Positions 42,355-51,520 of a stretch of DNA of 64,000 nucleotides are shown here, in pieces. Below the pieces are notes generated by a model. That model was given only the letters and a program-made list of their open reading frames with translations, ran no database searches and had not been told where the DNA came from. Source of the stretch: Streptomyces sp. NRRL S-1022 (GTDB lineage: Bacteria; Actinomycetota; Actinomycetes; Streptomycetales; Streptomycetaceae); assembly GCF_000720135.1 (NCBI RefSeq), contig NZ_JOIU01000016.1, positions 248,001 through 312,000 on the forward strand, read 5' to 3'. How positions within the stretch are numbered: position 1 is the first letter of the stretch; each line of letters opens with the position of its first letter. Made by a program: the position numbers and the translations under genes.

Positions 42355-43251
42355 GATCTCCAGCACCTGCACCGCCCACGGGGTGAACCCGCCGTTGTCC
42401 GGGTCCGGCTTGTAGTGCGCGAAACCCGGCAGGCCGTTGGCCCGGACCGGCAGCAGCCGGGAGCCGGCGCAGGAGGCACCGAGGGTGGTCATGAAGCCGG
42501 TGATGTCGGCGGTGCCGCGCAGCCACAGGTCGAACGGCGGCATCGTCATGACGGCGTCCTCGTGCAGCAGCGCCGTCAGCGCCGTCATGTCGTAGCCCTC
42601 GAAGGCCTTGACGTACCGCTCCAGCAGCTTCTGCTGCTCCTCGTCCAGCGGGTCGGACACCGCGCCCTCGGCGCCCGTGTCCCCGCGCTCCGCAAGCGTG
42701 GCGCGGGCCCGCTGCAGGGCGCTGTTCACCGACGCGACCGTCGTGTCGAGCAGCTCGGCCACCTCGCTCGCCTTCCACGCGAGCACCTCGCGCAGGATCA
42801 GCACCGCCCGCTGCTTGGGCGGCAGCTGCTGGAGCGCCGCCATGAAGGCGAGCCGGACCGACTCCCTGGCGACCGCCGCCTCCGCCGGGTCCGCCACGGC
42901 CGGCAGCACGCGCGCGTCCGGCATCGGCTCCAGCCAGGTGTTGTCCGGGCGCGGGGAGAGCGCCGCCTGCGCGAGCGGGGTGGAGTCCGTCAGGTCCATG
43001 GGCCGCGCCCGCTTGTTGCCCGCCGTCAGCATGTCCAGGCACACGTTCGTCGCGATCCGGTACAGCCACGAGCGCAGGCTGGACCGGCCCTCGAACTTCT
43101 CGTAGCTCCGCCAGGCCCGCACCAGGGTGTCCTGCACCGCGTCCTCGGCCTCGAAGGAGGAGCCGAGCATCCGGTAGCAGTACCCGGTCAGCTCGGTCCG
43201 GTGCTTCTCCAGTGCGACGCCGAGATCCGCCGTCGCCGTGCTGTCGCCCAT
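42238..43251 (-). CDS. SigG-like ECF sigma factor with SnoaL-like C-terminal domain
   Basis: A 337-residue sigma factor: region 2 (ELTGYCYRMLGSSFEAEDAVQDTLVRAWRSYEKFEGRSSLRSWLYRIATNVCLDML), region 4 (LQQLPPKQRAVLILREVLAWKASEVAELLDTTVASVNSALQRAR), then a SnoaL/NTF2-like domain (LLERYVKAFEGYDMTALTALLHEDAVMTMPPFDLWLRG). This layout is that of M. tuberculosis SigG and related factors without a classical anti-sigma; the SnoaL domain may bind a ligand. ATG at 43251 follows GGTGG. It stands alone. Confidence 0.9.
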   Translation of the reverse strand: MGDSTATADLGVALEKHRTELTGYCYRMLGSSFEAEDAVQDTLVRAWRSYEKFEGRSSLRSWLYRIATNVCLDMLTAGNKRARPMDLTDSTPLAQAALSPRPDNTWLEPMPDARVLPAVADPAEAAVARESVRLAFMAALQQLPPKQRAVLILREVLAWKASEVAELLDTTVASVNSALQRARATLAERGDTGAEGAVSDPLDEEQQKLLERYVKAFEGYDMTALTALLHEDAVMTMPPFDLWLRGTADITGFMTTLGASCAGSRLLPVRANGLPGFAHYKPDPDNGGFTPWAVQVLEISDGRITGFHCFLDTQRWFPLFDLPLHLEAEPDEAEKGV

Positions 43252-43399
43252 CGTCCACCCACCCCTGTGGCCGTCCCTGCGGCGCGCCTTCACGCCTCAG
43301 CTCCTTGGAAGCTACCGCAGCCCACTGACAATGGCCCCCGGAGTCGGGAAAAGCCCAGCTCGGAGTGGTTGTGTTCGGAGATGGGCGGCGTACGCCGGG

Positions 43400-44692
43400 T
43401 CAGTGCGCGGCCACCGGCTCCCGCCGGGCCGCCACCCGGGCGGCCCGGGAACCGAGGACGGTGATCGCGACGACCCCAAGGATCGCGAGGAGGCCGACGC
43501 CGACCGTGCCGGACCAGCCGTCCGCGCGGAAGGCCAGCGCGCCGACCGTGCTGCCGGCGCTGGAGCCGATGTAGTACGCCGACTGGTACAGCGCCGAGGC
43601 CTGGGCACGGCCGTGCGTGGCCGTCTTGCTGACCGCGGACGACGCGACCGCGTGCCCGGCGAAGAAACCCGCGGTGATCAGTACCAGGCCCAGCAGGACC
43701 AGCGGCAGCGAGGCCGCCAGGGACAGCAGCAGCCCGGCCGCCGTCGTGCCGCCCGCCAGGTACAGCGCGCCCCGGCGGCCGAACCGGCCCACCAGCCGGC
43801 CCGCAGTGGACGCCGACACCGTACCCACCAGGTAGACCAGGAAGATCGAGCCCACGATGCCCTGCGGCAGCCCGAACGGCGCGGACGTCAGCCGGTAGCC
43901 GATCACCGTGTAGACGCCGCCGAACACCGTCATGAACAGGGCGCCGATCGCGTACAGGCGGCGCAGCAGCGGGTCGGCGAGGTGACCGCGGACGGTGCCG
44001 AGCAGCACCCGCGGGCGCAGCGAACCCGCCGTGAAGTGCCGCGGCGCCGGCAGCAGCAGCCGGAACGCCACCGCGCACCCGACGGCGAGCGCGCCGATCA
44101 CCCCGACCGAGATCCGCCAGCCCCATTCCTGCGCGACCCAGCCGGTGATCACCCGGCCGCTCATGCCGCCGACGCTGTTGCCGGCCACGAACAGTCCTAT
44201 CGCCGTGACCAGTGCCTTCGGCCGCACCTCCTCGGCGAGGTAGGCCTGCGCCGAGGCCGGCAGCCCGGCCAGCGCGGCACCCTGCACCGCCCGCAGCACC
44301 ACCAGCGCGCCGAGCGACGGGGCGAAGGGCACCAGCATGCCGACCGTGACGGCGACGGCCAGCGAGCCGGTCATCACCGTACGGCGGCCGAACCGCTCCG
44401 ACAGCGCGCTCATCGGCAGCACGAACAGCGCCAGTCCACCGGTCGCGGCGGCCACGGTCCAGCTCGCCTCGCTCGCCGCGACCCCGAACTCCCCGGAGAT
44501 CAGCGGCAGCAGGGCCTGGGTGGAGTAGAGCAGGGCGAAGGTCGCGACCCCGGCGAGGAACAGGGCGAGGCTCATCCGGCGGTAGCCGGGGCCGCCCGGG
44601 GTCAGCCGGGAGTCGGAGCCGGGGGCAGGGACGGACGGGACGGACGGGACGGCGCCCACGCGGGTGGACGCCCCGGTACTGGCGGGAGACAT
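43400..44692 (-). CDS. MFS transporter
   Basis: A 430-residue major facilitator with twelve helices, beginning after a Ser/Pro-rich N-terminus (residues 1-38). The loop motif SALSERFGRRTVMTG between helices 2 and 3 and PASAQAYLAEEV fit the DHA/arabinose-efflux type. It is divergent from a LysR regulator with a shared 63-nt promoter region containing a CATGC-N7-GCATG palindrome, so it is probably controlled by it. ATG at 44692 lies 6 nt after TACGGT (44699-44704), which suggests a leaderless mRNA. The substrate is unknown. Confidence 0.92.
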   Translation of the reverse strand: MSPASTGASTRVGAVPSVPSVPAPGSDSRLTPGGPGYRRMSLALFLAGVATFALLYSTQALLPLISGEFGVAASEASWTVAAATGGLALFVLPMSALSERFGRRTVMTGSLAVAVTVGMLVPFAPSLGALVVLRAVQGAALAGLPASAQAYLAEEVRPKALVTAIGLFVAGNSVGGMSGRVITGWVAQEWGWRISVGVIGALAVGCAVAFRLLLPAPRHFTAGSLRPRVLLGTVRGHLADPLLRRLYAIGALFMTVFGGVYTVIGYRLTSAPFGLPQGIVGSIFLVYLVGTVSASTAGRLVGRFGRRGALYLAGGTTAAGLLLSLAASLPLVLLGLVLITAGFFAGHAVASSAVSKTATHGRAQASALYQSAYYIGSSAGSTVGALAFRADGWSGTVGVGLLAILGVVAITVLGSRAARVAARREPVAAH

Positions 44693-44718
44693 GACTCGAC
44701 CGTACGTACGGCCTCTTT

Positions 44719-44735
44719 CATGCGTCCAATGCATG
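44719..44735. promoter_or_regulatory. LysR-type operator between MFS and LysR genes
   Basis: CATGC-GTCCAAT-GCATG is an interrupted palindrome containing a T-N11-A arrangement, in the middle of the 63-nt divergent gap. Confidence 0.7.
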
Positions 44736-44755
44736 GAACGGCCATAATCGTTCCC

Positions 44756-45709
44756 ATGGCGCATCAGCAAAGCTCACAGGCTCGCCTGTCACCGTCCGGT
44801 GACACGAAAGACATGGCGCTGTCGCTCGCCCCGCGGCTCGCGTACTTCGCCGGCGTGGCCCGCACCGAGCACGTCACCCGGGCCGCGCAGGAGCTGAACG
44901 TGCCCCAGTCCACGCTGTCCCGCGCGATGGCCCGGCTGGAGCGTGACCTGGGCGTCGACCTGTTCGCCCGGCACGGCCGCACGGTCTCCCTGACCACCGC
45001 CGGCCGCACCTTCCTCGCCTCCGTCGAGCGGGCCCTCGGCGAGATCGGGCGGGCCGCCGAGGAGGTCCGCGCGGACGCCGACCCGGCCACCGGCAAGGTC
45101 GCCTTCGGCTTCCTGCACACCATGGGCGCCGAGACCGTACCCGGTCTGCTGCACGCCTTCCGCGCCGACCACCCGCGCGTCCGCTTCAGCCTGGTGCAGA
45201 ACTACGGCGAGGCGATGCTGGAGGGGCTGCGCGCCGGCGAGCTGGACCTGTGCCTCACCTCGCCCGTCCCCGACGCCCCCGACCTGGTCGCCCGGCGCCT
45301 CGACGAGCAGAAGCTCCGCCTGGTCGTCCCCGCCGAGCACCGCCTGGCGGCCCGCCGCCGCATCCGCCTGGCCGAGGCGGCCGAGGAAACCTTCGTCACC
45401 CTCGAACCCGGTTACGGCCTGCGCCGCATCACCGACGACCTGTGCCGCGAGGCCGGCTTCAAACCCCGCATCGCCTTCGAGGGCGAGGAGGCGGAGACCC
45501 TGCGCGGCCTGGTGGCGGCGGGTCTCGGGGTGGCCCTCCTGCCGCCCCCCACCGTCGCCCGCCCGGGCGTGGTGGAACTGACGGTCACGGCCCCGAGAGC
45601 GGCCCGCGAGATCGGCGTGGCCTGGCTGGCCGACCGCCCGGACACACCCCCGGTGGCCGCGTTCAAGAAGTTCCTGCTGTCCAGGAGGGGCAACCTGCTG
45701 CCCGCCTAG
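44756..45709 (+). CDS. LysR family transcriptional regulator
   Basis: A 317-residue regulator: winged helix near residues 22-80 (YFAGVARTEHVTRAAQELNVPQSTLSRAMARLERDLGVDLFARHGRTVSLTTAGRTFL), then a PBP-like effector domain (KVAFGFLHTMGAETVPGLLHAFRADHPRVRF). It probably controls the divergent MFS exporter through the CATGC palindrome. ATG at 44756 lies 7 nt after CATAAT (44743-44748), so the transcript is likely leaderless. Confidence 0.93.
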   Translation: MAHQQSSQARLSPSGDTKDMALSLAPRLAYFAGVARTEHVTRAAQELNVPQSTLSRAMARLERDLGVDLFARHGRTVSLTTAGRTFLASVERALGEIGRAAEEVRADADPATGKVAFGFLHTMGAETVPGLLHAFRADHPRVRFSLVQNYGEAMLEGLRAGELDLCLTSPVPDAPDLVARRLDEQKLRLVVPAEHRLAARRRIRLAEAAEETFVTLEPGYGLRRITDDLCREAGFKPRIAFEGEEAETLRGLVAAGLGVALLPPPTVARPGVVELTVTAPRAAREIGVAWLADRPDTPPVAAFKKFLLSRRGNLLPA

Positions 45710-45721
45710 GGGCCCCGGGCC

Positions 45722-46483
45722 CTACCGCTTGAGCGACTTGCCGAACCCCGCGGCCAGCGGCATCCGGAGTCCGATCGGCGGCGGCGCGGCCAGCGCGTCC
45801 TCCACGGGGCGGGACACGCAGTGCCCGAACAGCGCGCCCATGGCGAAGTCCACCGCCAGGGAGACCACTTCGTCCCGGTACCCGTGCAACCCGTGTCCGT
45901 CGGAGTGCACTTCGAACCGGCACACCTCCCGGTTCGCCTTCTTCGCCCGTGCCGCGAAGCGGAAGGACAGCTCGGGGTCGGTCCGTTCGTCGTTCGTGCC
46001 GTGGGCGATCAGCACGCGGCGCCCCACGAGCTGCTTCACCGGCTCGGCGGGCGCGGCGACGTCCTCCTCCGGCAGCCAGGGGGCGAGCGCCACGACGGAG
46101 TTGACGGCCTCGTGGCCGCCGGACCGGAGCGCCGCCCGGCCGCCCATGCCGACGCCGGCCAGGCAGACGGGCACGTCCCCGTACCGTCGTACGACCTCGT
46201 CGGCGGCCCACTCGGCGTCCGCCGCGAGATGGGCCTCGCTGCCGTTCCAGCCGCGGTAGCGGTAGTGGACGGGGTGCACGGCCAGCCCCTCGGACCGGCC
46301 CGCGCGCGCCAGGGCGCGGCCCAGGGAGCGCAGCAGGCTCATCGCCCGGACGGGGGACGGCCGGCGGGCGGAGACCTCCTCCCCGCCGGGGAGCAGCAGC
46401 ACCGCTCCGCTCACCGACGTCGGCTCCGGGCCGACTGTCCTCCCCAGCCTGGCCGTTCGGACCGGCGTCGCTTGCTGTCCCAT
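45722..46483 (-). CDS. Alpha/beta hydrolase-fold protein lacking nucleophile serine
   Basis: A 253-residue protein of alpha/beta-hydrolase type: SGAVLLLPGGEEVS at the first strand, the elbow VCLAGVGMGGRAALRSGG, LIAHGTNDERTDPE for the acid and HSDGHGLHGYRD for the histidine. At the nucleophile elbow the usual GxSxG reads G-V-G-M-G, so the Ser is replaced by Gly. Unless another residue substitutes, it may not be a hydrolase. It converges on the LysR gene with a 12-nt gap. ATG at 46483. Confidence 0.8.
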   Translation of the reverse strand: MGQQATPVRTARLGRTVGPEPTSVSGAVLLLPGGEEVSARRPSPVRAMSLLRSLGRALARAGRSEGLAVHPVHYRYRGWNGSEAHLAADAEWAADEVVRRYGDVPVCLAGVGMGGRAALRSGGHEAVNSVVALAPWLPEEDVAAPAEPVKQLVGRRVLIAHGTNDERTDPELSFRFAARAKKANREVCRFEVHSDGHGLHGYRDEVVSLAVDFAMGALFGHCVSRPVEDALAAPPPIGLRMPLAAGFGKSLKR

Positions 46484-46589
46484 GACAGAACAGTCTCAGA
46501 AGGCGCGGTGTACGAAACCCGTCCGGGGGGTCACCGTTGGGTATCGGCGGAAAACCGCCGGGAGACAGCCGTCGCGCACACCGGCCCTT

Positions 46590-46601
46590 CTACGCGCGTA
46601 G
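46590..46601. promoter_or_regulatory. Nucleoside-regulon palindrome before add
   Basis: A perfect CTACGCGCGTAG preceded by T, ending 16 nt before the adenosine deaminase ATG. It lies just upstream of TAGAGT (46606-46611), the likely -10, so a bound regulator would block transcription. Confidence 0.75.
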
Positions 46602-46617
46602 GCGTTAGAGTGCGGAA

Positions 46618-47781
46618 ATGACGAGCCAGACCGCACCGACCGGGAACGCCCCCACCGCGGACCAGATCCGCCGGGCGCCCAAGGTACTGCTGCACGATCA
46701 TCTCGACGGCGGGCTCCGCCCGGGCACCGTCGTCGACCTCGCCCGCGAGAGCGGCTACGCCGGGCTTCCCGAGACCGACCCGGACAAGCTGGGGATCTGG
46801 TTCCAGGAGGCCGCCGACTCCGGCTCGCTGGAACGCTATCTGGAGACCTTCCGGCACACCGTCGGCGTCATGCAGACCCGCGAGGCCCTGGTCCGGGTCG
46901 CCCGGGAGTGCGCCGAGGACCTCGCCGAGGACGGCGTCGTCTACGCCGAGGTGCGGTACGCGCCCGAGCAGCACCTCGACGGGGGCCTGACCCTGGAAGA
47001 GGTGGTCGAGGCCGTCAACGAGGGGTTCCGCCAGGGTGAGCGGCTGGCCCGGGAGAACGGCCGGCGGATCCGGGTCGGCGCCCTGCTGACCGCCATGCGG
47101 CACGCGGCCCGCTCCCTGGAGATCGCCGAACTCGCCAACCGCCACCGGGACTCCGGCGTGGTCGGCTTCGACATCGCGGGCGCCGAGGCCGGCCACCCGC
47201 CCACCCGGCACCTGGACGCCTTCGAGTACCTCAAGCGGGAGAACAACCACTTCACCATCCACGCCGGCGAGGCCTTCGGGCTGCCGTCCATCTGGCAGGC
47301 GCTCCAGTGGTGCGGCGCCGACCGGCTCGGCCACGGGGTGCGGATCATCGACGACATCGAGGTCCGCGAGGACGGCTCGGTCACGCTCGGCCGGCTCGCC
47401 TCCTACGTGCGGGACAAGCGGATCCCGCTGGAGCTGTGCCCCAGCTCCAACCTGCAGACCGGGGCCGCTCCCTCCTACGCCGAGCATCCCATCGGGCTGC
47501 TGCGCCGGCTGCACTTCCGGGCCACGGTGAACACCGACAACCGGCTGATGTCGCACACCACCATGAGCCGGGAATTCGAGCACCTCGTCGAGGCGTTCGC
47601 TTACACGCTCGACGATCTCCAGTGGTTCTCCGTCAATGCGATGAAATCAGCGTTCATTCCTTTCGATGAACGACTCGCCATGATCAATGACGTCGTCAAG
47701 CCCGGATATGCCGAGCTGAAATCCGAATGGCTGTTCCGGCAAACCGCGTCCACCAGCGGTTCTGGCGGTCCGGAGGCGTAG
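46618..47781 (+). CDS. add: Adenosine deaminase
   Basis: A 387-residue TIM-barrel metalloenzyme converting (deoxy)adenosine to (deoxy)inosine. Zinc ligands and catalytic residues are seen in [31 protein letters not shown] (His, Glu), DRLGHGVRI and [11 protein letters not shown] (Asp). ATG at 46618 lies 6 nt after TAGAGT, a leaderless-type start, and the nucleoside-type palindrome overlaps the promoter. Its product can be split by the purine nucleoside phosphorylase at 60815. Confidence 0.96.
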   Translation: MTSQTAPTGNAPTADQIRRAPKVLLHDHLDGGLRPGTVVDLARESGYAGLPETDPDKLGIWFQEAADSGSLERYLETFRHTVGVMQTREALVRVARECAEDLAEDGVVYAEVRYAPEQHLDGGLTLEEVVEAVNEGFRQGERLARENGRRIRVGALLTAMRHAARSLEIAELANRHRDSGVVGFDIAGAEAGHPPTRHLDAFEYLKRENNHFTIHAGEAFGLPSIWQALQWCGADRLGHGVRIIDDIEVREDGSVTLGRLASYVRDKRIPLELCPSSNLQTGAAPSYAEHPIGLLRRLHFRATVNTDNRLMSHTTMSREFEHLVEAFAYTLDDLQWFSVNAMKSAFIPFDERLAMINDVVKPGYAELKSEWLFRQTASTSGSGGPEA

Positions 47782-47932
47782 TCACCCGGTGTTTCCCGGC
47801 CCGGAAAGCGGACGTACTTTCACAAGGCGTCCGTATTTCGGTGTTTGCGGCGGGCGGCCCGGGATGTTTACGGTCGTGGACCGCTCGGATCGTTCGTGAT
47901 CTCCCGTCTCCGCATGCAAGGACGCATTCACC

Positions 47933-48316
47933 ATGAAGCAGTCTGCTGCCAAGACCCTCGGTGTCGCCGCCCTCGGCGCCGCCTTCGCCGCCGCCGGTGC
48001 GGGCGCGGCCAGCGCAGCCCCGGTCAGCCCGGACGCCGGCAAGACGCTGGACACCGTCACCAGGACGCTGCCGCCCGGGCAGGTCATCGAGGCGCTGCCG
48101 GACAGCGGCGCCGTGAAGACGCTGAAGCCCGTGGCCAAGCGCGGTGTCGCCGCGGCGATGCCGGCCGTCGGCAAGGGGGCGGCCGCCGCGCAGCCGGTCG
48201 CCGAGAGCGTCGTCGCCCAGGGCCCGACCAAGCCGGTCGCCGGCCTGCTGGGCGGACTGCCGCTGAAGGGCTCGCCCACGCACGGCGTGCCGATCAACGG
48301 GATCCCGGTCGGCTGA
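47933..48316 (+). CDS. Small secreted Ala/Pro-rich protein
   Basis: A 127-residue exported protein: signal peptide KTLGVAALGAAFAAAGAGAASA (cleavage near residue 28) then a repetitive Pro/Ala/Val/Lys-rich sequence with no Cys, ending GLPLKGSPTHGVPINGIPVG. AAGGAC about 10 nt upstream of ATG 47933 serves as ribosome site. Such small wall-associated proteins are frequent in Streptomyces; the function is unknown. A hairpin terminator follows. Confidence 0.8.
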   Translation: MKQSAAKTLGVAALGAAFAAAGAGAASAAPVSPDAGKTLDTVTRTLPPGQVIEALPDSGAVKTLKPVAKRGVAAAMPAVGKGAAAAQPVAESVVAQGPTKPVAGLLGGLPLKGSPTHGVPINGIPVG

Positions 48317-48337
48317 CCCCGGCCTTCCGTACTGCGC

Positions 48338-48367
48338 GGGGCGCTCCGGCATGTCCGGGGGCGCCCC
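48338..48367. terminator. Terminator after secreted protein gene
   Basis: GGGGCGC/GCGCCCC with an inner CCGG/CCGG stem around CATGT; one bulge. Confidence 0.6.
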
Positions 48368-48389
48368 CGTGGCGTGTCCGCGCCCGCGT

Positions 48390-48590
48390 TCACCAGGCCG
48401 TGCGGGCCTTGTCCTCGGACGGCATCAGCAGCCACAGCGCTATGTAGAGCAGGAACTGCGGGCCCGGCAGCAGGCAGGACACCAGGAAGATCACCCGCAT
48501 CGTGGTGGCCGAGGTGCCGAAGCGCCGGGCCAGTCCGGCGCAGACTCCGCCGATCATGCGGCCGTGGGTGGGGCGGGCAAGCGCGCTCAT
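48390..48590 (-). CDS. PspC domain protein
   Basis: A 66-residue membrane protein with the PspC pattern: RMIGGVCAGLARRFGTSATTMRVIFLVSCLLPGPQFLLYIALWLLMP. PspC proteins take part in membrane stress responses; this short form carries only the domain. ATG at 48590; it lies between the secreted protein gene and a VanZ gene. Confidence 0.9.
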   Translation of the reverse strand: MSALARPTHGRMIGGVCAGLARRFGTSATTMRVIFLVSCLLPGPQFLLYIALWLLMPSEDKARTAW

Positions 48591-48700
48591 GTCGGCTCCT
48601 CCGTGGTCGTCGGCTCGACGTCCGAGCCGGTGGCGGGACCCCCGGTGGGACCCCTCAACTGTTGTCCACCGTACGGAGACGAAGAGGACGAAGCGTCCCT

Positions 48701-49264
48701 CTACGGGGCGATCCCGACCCTGGGAATCGTCGGGGTACGGCCCTGAGACAGCTCCTCCTGGACGGTGACCGCCGGTTCCGCCGCCCCCGGTTCCCGCACG
48801 TCCCGCCGCCGCAGCCAGGCCCGGCCCGCCGGTACGACGGCCAGGTGGGCCAGGATGACGCCCGCCGTGTTCAGCAGCAGCGAGTCGACGTCCACGACGC
48901 GGCCCGGTACGCCGGTCTGCAGCAGGGCGATGCCGAGGGAGACCAGGGTGCCGGCCGCGGCCGTACGGAGCAGGGACGCGAGCGGGAGGACGGTGAGCCT
49001 GCCGTGCGCCGCCGGCAGCAGCACGCCCAGCGGGGCGAGCAGCGCGAGTCCCTCGCCGAGGGGTCTGACCGCGTGCGGCCAGCCGAGCGCGAGGTCGGCC
49101 CGGATGCCGGCCAGCGGCCGCAGGTTCGGGGGCGTGACCCAGGGGACGTCCAGCGGGCGCAGCATCAGCCAGGCGACGAGGGCGAGGTGGGCGACGAGGA
49201 GGACACCTCCTGTCACACGGACGCGGATCGCGGCGCTGCCGCCGATGGAGCCTTGACGCTGCAC
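48701..49264 (-). CDS. VanZ family membrane protein
   Basis: A 187-residue membrane protein with four to five helices. The VanZ features are LRPLDVPWVTPPNLRPLAGIRADL, GEGLALLAPLGVLLPAA and VPGRVVDVDSLLLNTAGVILAHL. Relatives include the teicoplanin accessory protein VanZ; the molecular function is unclear. ATG at 49264. It is an isolated gene downstream of the afsQ operon on the same strand. Confidence 0.88.
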   Translation of the reverse strand: MQRQGSIGGSAAIRVRVTGGVLLVAHLALVAWLMLRPLDVPWVTPPNLRPLAGIRADLALGWPHAVRPLGEGLALLAPLGVLLPAAHGRLTVLPLASLLRTAAAGTLVSLGIALLQTGVPGRVVDVDSLLLNTAGVILAHLAVVPAGRAWLRRRDVREPGAAEPAVTVQEELSQGRTPTIPRVGIAP

Positions 49265-49334
49265 GACCCCCTAGACGCCGGGGCCGGCGTGATTGGTTCC
49301 GCCCCGGAAGCTTTCGCCGCCCGACCGCCCCGGG

Positions 49335-49934
49335 CTAAGCGGTCACCCCGCTGGACGGCGGCTGCGTGCTGCCCGGGTGGTCGCGGAGCTCGTCCGTGCA
49401 CTCGTAGCGGCGCAGCGGGTCCGGGGCCGGCCCGCCCAGGATGACCGAGCCGTCGTCCTCCGTCGCCGCCGAGTCGGACAGGGTGCACACCAGCTGCGCC
49501 AGGGCGTACGAGGTGAGCCGCGCGGGCGCCGTGCTCAGGCGGAGCGTGTCCTCGGGGTCCTTCGGGCGGGGCCCGGTCACCCCGAGACCGCCGGGCACGT
49601 ACGTCGTGTAGCCCGCCGAGCGCTCCGCGGAGGAGGGCTGCTTGGCGAGCTGGTCCAGCAGCCCCTGCGCCACGATCACCCGGCGCCGGGCGTCCGCGGT
49701 GCCCTCCGGGACCGGCACGGTGCGGTCGACGGCCACCAGGGACGCCCCGCACAGCAGGAAGACCTGCACCGGCACCCCGTGCGCGGACTGCGCGGACTCG
49801 TCGGGCCCGGCCAGCGAGCACGGCACCCGGGACGGCGCCGCCCCGAAGTCGGTCGGCACCTCCGTGGCCCGGATGCCGCAGCCGGTGAGCAGCGCGCCCA
49901 GGAGGGGCAGCACCAGCAGCCGTCGTACGGTCAT
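49335..49934 (-). CDS. Lipoprotein of the afsQ operon (GerMN-like)
   Basis: A 199-residue exported lipoprotein: signal peptide VRRLLVLPLLGALLTGC with lipobox (Cys19), then a domain with VPVQVFLLCGASLVAVDRTV and RRVIVAQGLLDQLAKQPSSAE that resembles GerMN-type domains, and a Pro/Ser-rich tail. Its ATG overlaps the afsQ2 stop (ATGA). In S. coelicolor a lipoprotein lies in the same place. It could assist signal perception by AfsQ2; that is inference. Confidence 0.85.
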   Translation of the reverse strand: MTVRRLLVLPLLGALLTGCGIRATEVPTDFGAAPSRVPCSLAGPDESAQSAHGVPVQVFLLCGASLVAVDRTVPVPEGTADARRRVIVAQGLLDQLAKQPSSAERSAGYTTYVPGGLGVTGPRPKDPEDTLRLSTAPARLTSYALAQLVCTLSDSAATEDDGSVILGGPAPDPLRRYECTDELRDHPGSTQPPSSGVTA

Positions 49935-51520
49935 GACCCCTCCTCTCCTGCTCTGTGCGTGTCGGTCCTGCTGTCCCCGGCGTCCCCGCCGTCCTCCTCG
50001 GTGAGCCGTGAGGCGTCCCGTGGCAGCCGCAGGGTGAACACCGCTCCGCCCTCCGGGGAGTTGGCCGCAATGATCTCGCCGCCGTGGATGTGGGCGTTCT
50101 CCAGGGCGATGGACAGGCCGAGCCCGCTGCCCTCGGAGCGCGGCCGGGAGGCGCTCGCCTTGTAGAAGCGGTCGAAGACGTGCGGGAGGACGTCCTCCGG
50201 GATGCCGGGCCCGTGGTCGCGGACCCGGATCTCGATCGAGTCGTCCGTCTCCCGGACCGACACCCGCACCGGCGAGCCGCCGTGCTTGAGCGCGTTGCCG
50301 ATCAGGTTGGCGAGGATGACGTCCAGGCGGCGCGGGTCGAGCTGCGCGTGGATGCCGCGTTCGGCGTCCAGCTCGACCGCGTCCAGCCAGGCGCGGGCGT
50401 CGATGCAGGCGGTGATCTGGTCGACGATGTCGACGTCGTCCAGGACCAGCCGGGCGGTGCCCGCGTCGAAGCGGGTGACCTCCATCAGGTTCTCGACGAG
50501 GTCGTTCAGCCGCCGGGTCTCGCTGACCACCAGCCGGACGGCCGGCTCGATCATCGGGTCCATGCTCCCGGTCTCCGCCTCCAGCTCCTCCTCCAGCACC
50601 TCCGTGACGGCGGTGATGGCGGTGAGCGGTGTGCGCAGCTCGTGGGACATGTCGGCGACGAACCGGCGGGACGCCTCGTCCCGCGCGGCCATCTCCGCGA
50701 CCCGCTGCTCCAGCGCCTCGGCCGCGTTGTTGAACGTCCGGGACAGATCGGCGAGTTCGTCGGTGCCGGAGACCCGCAGCCGGGTGTCCAGCCTGCCCTC
50801 GCCGAGCCGCCGCGCGGCCACCCCGAGCCGGTGCACCGGCTTCAGCACGGTCGTGGCGGCGGCCTGCGCGAGCAGCGCGGCCCCGATCAGCGCGAGCCCG
50901 GTGGCGATGCCCAGCGACCAGGCCAGCGAGTTGAGGTCCTTGGCCTCCGGCTCCAGGGACTTCGCCATGTAGCCCGTCGGGCCGCCGCCGATCACGCGCG
51001 TACCGGCCACCAGGTAGGGCGTGCCGTGGTCCACGACCCGCTGCCAGTACAGGTGGTACGGCTCCTTGTTGGCGCCGCTCACCTGCTGCCGCTTGGCCAC
51101 GGCGGCGCGCAGCGACCCGGGCACGTCCTCCAGGGCGAAGCCGTTGATGCCGCCCGAGTTGCCGTACACCGTCTTGCCGTCGGCGTCCTGGGCGACCAGC
51201 AGCACGCTGAAACGCTGGCTGCTGGCGGCCATCTGGCCCGCGGCGCGCTGCAACTGGTCCTGGGTCGGATGCTCCGGCAGCGCGCCGGCGCGGTTCTGCA
51301 TCTCCTGCCGGAAGTCGCGCAGCACCGCGTCCTGGGCGCGGGTGAGCACCGCCTCCCGGTTGAGCCAGTAGGCGATGCCCGACGCCGACACCGCGGCGGT
51401 GAGCGCGACCAGCGCGAAGACCAGCACCAGGCGCAGCCGGAGGCTGGTGAACCTGAGCCGCGACAGACTTCCCCTGCGCCCCGCGGCCCAGCCGCGCAGC
51501 CCCCCTTGCGTATCGGTCAC
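49931..51520 (-). CDS. afsQ2: Sensor histidine kinase AfsQ2
   Basis: A 529-residue membrane sensor kinase: helix at residues 31-52, extracytoplasmic sensor domain about 53-198, second helix 200-222, HAMP domain, HisKA with VADMSHELRTPL (phospho-acceptor His293), and HATPase_c with NLIGNALKHGG, DHGPGIPEDVLPHVFDRFYKA and GSGLGLSIALENAH. It phosphorylates AfsQ1; in S. coelicolor the system responds to nitrogen-related conditions (glutamate medium) and affects antibiotic production and growth. The stop of afsQ1 overlaps its start. Recognition rests on sequence plus the afsQ1/sigQ setting. Confidence 0.94.
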   Translation of the reverse strand: MTDTQGGLRGWAAGRRGSLSRLRFTSLRLRLVLVFALVALTAAVSASGIAYWLNREAVLTRAQDAVLRDFRQEMQNRAGALPEHPTQDQLQRAAGQMAASSQRFSVLLVAQDADGKTVYGNSGGINGFALEDVPGSLRAAVAKRQQVSGANKEPYHLYWQRVVDHGTPYLVAGTRVIGGGPTGYMAKSLEPEAKDLNSLAWSLGIATGLALIGAALLAQAAATTVLKPVHRLGVAARRLGEGRLDTRLRVSGTDELADLSRTFNNAAEALEQRVAEMAARDEASRRFVADMSHELRTPLTAITAVTEVLEEELEAETGSMDPMIEPAVRLVVSETRRLNDLVENLMEVTRFDAGTARLVLDDVDIVDQITACIDARAWLDAVELDAERGIHAQLDPRRLDVILANLIGNALKHGGSPVRVSVRETDDSIEIRVRDHGPGIPEDVLPHVFDRFYKASASRPRSEGSGLGLSIALENAHIHGGEIIAANSPEGGAVFTLRLPRDASRLTEEDGGDAGDSRTDTHRAGEEGS

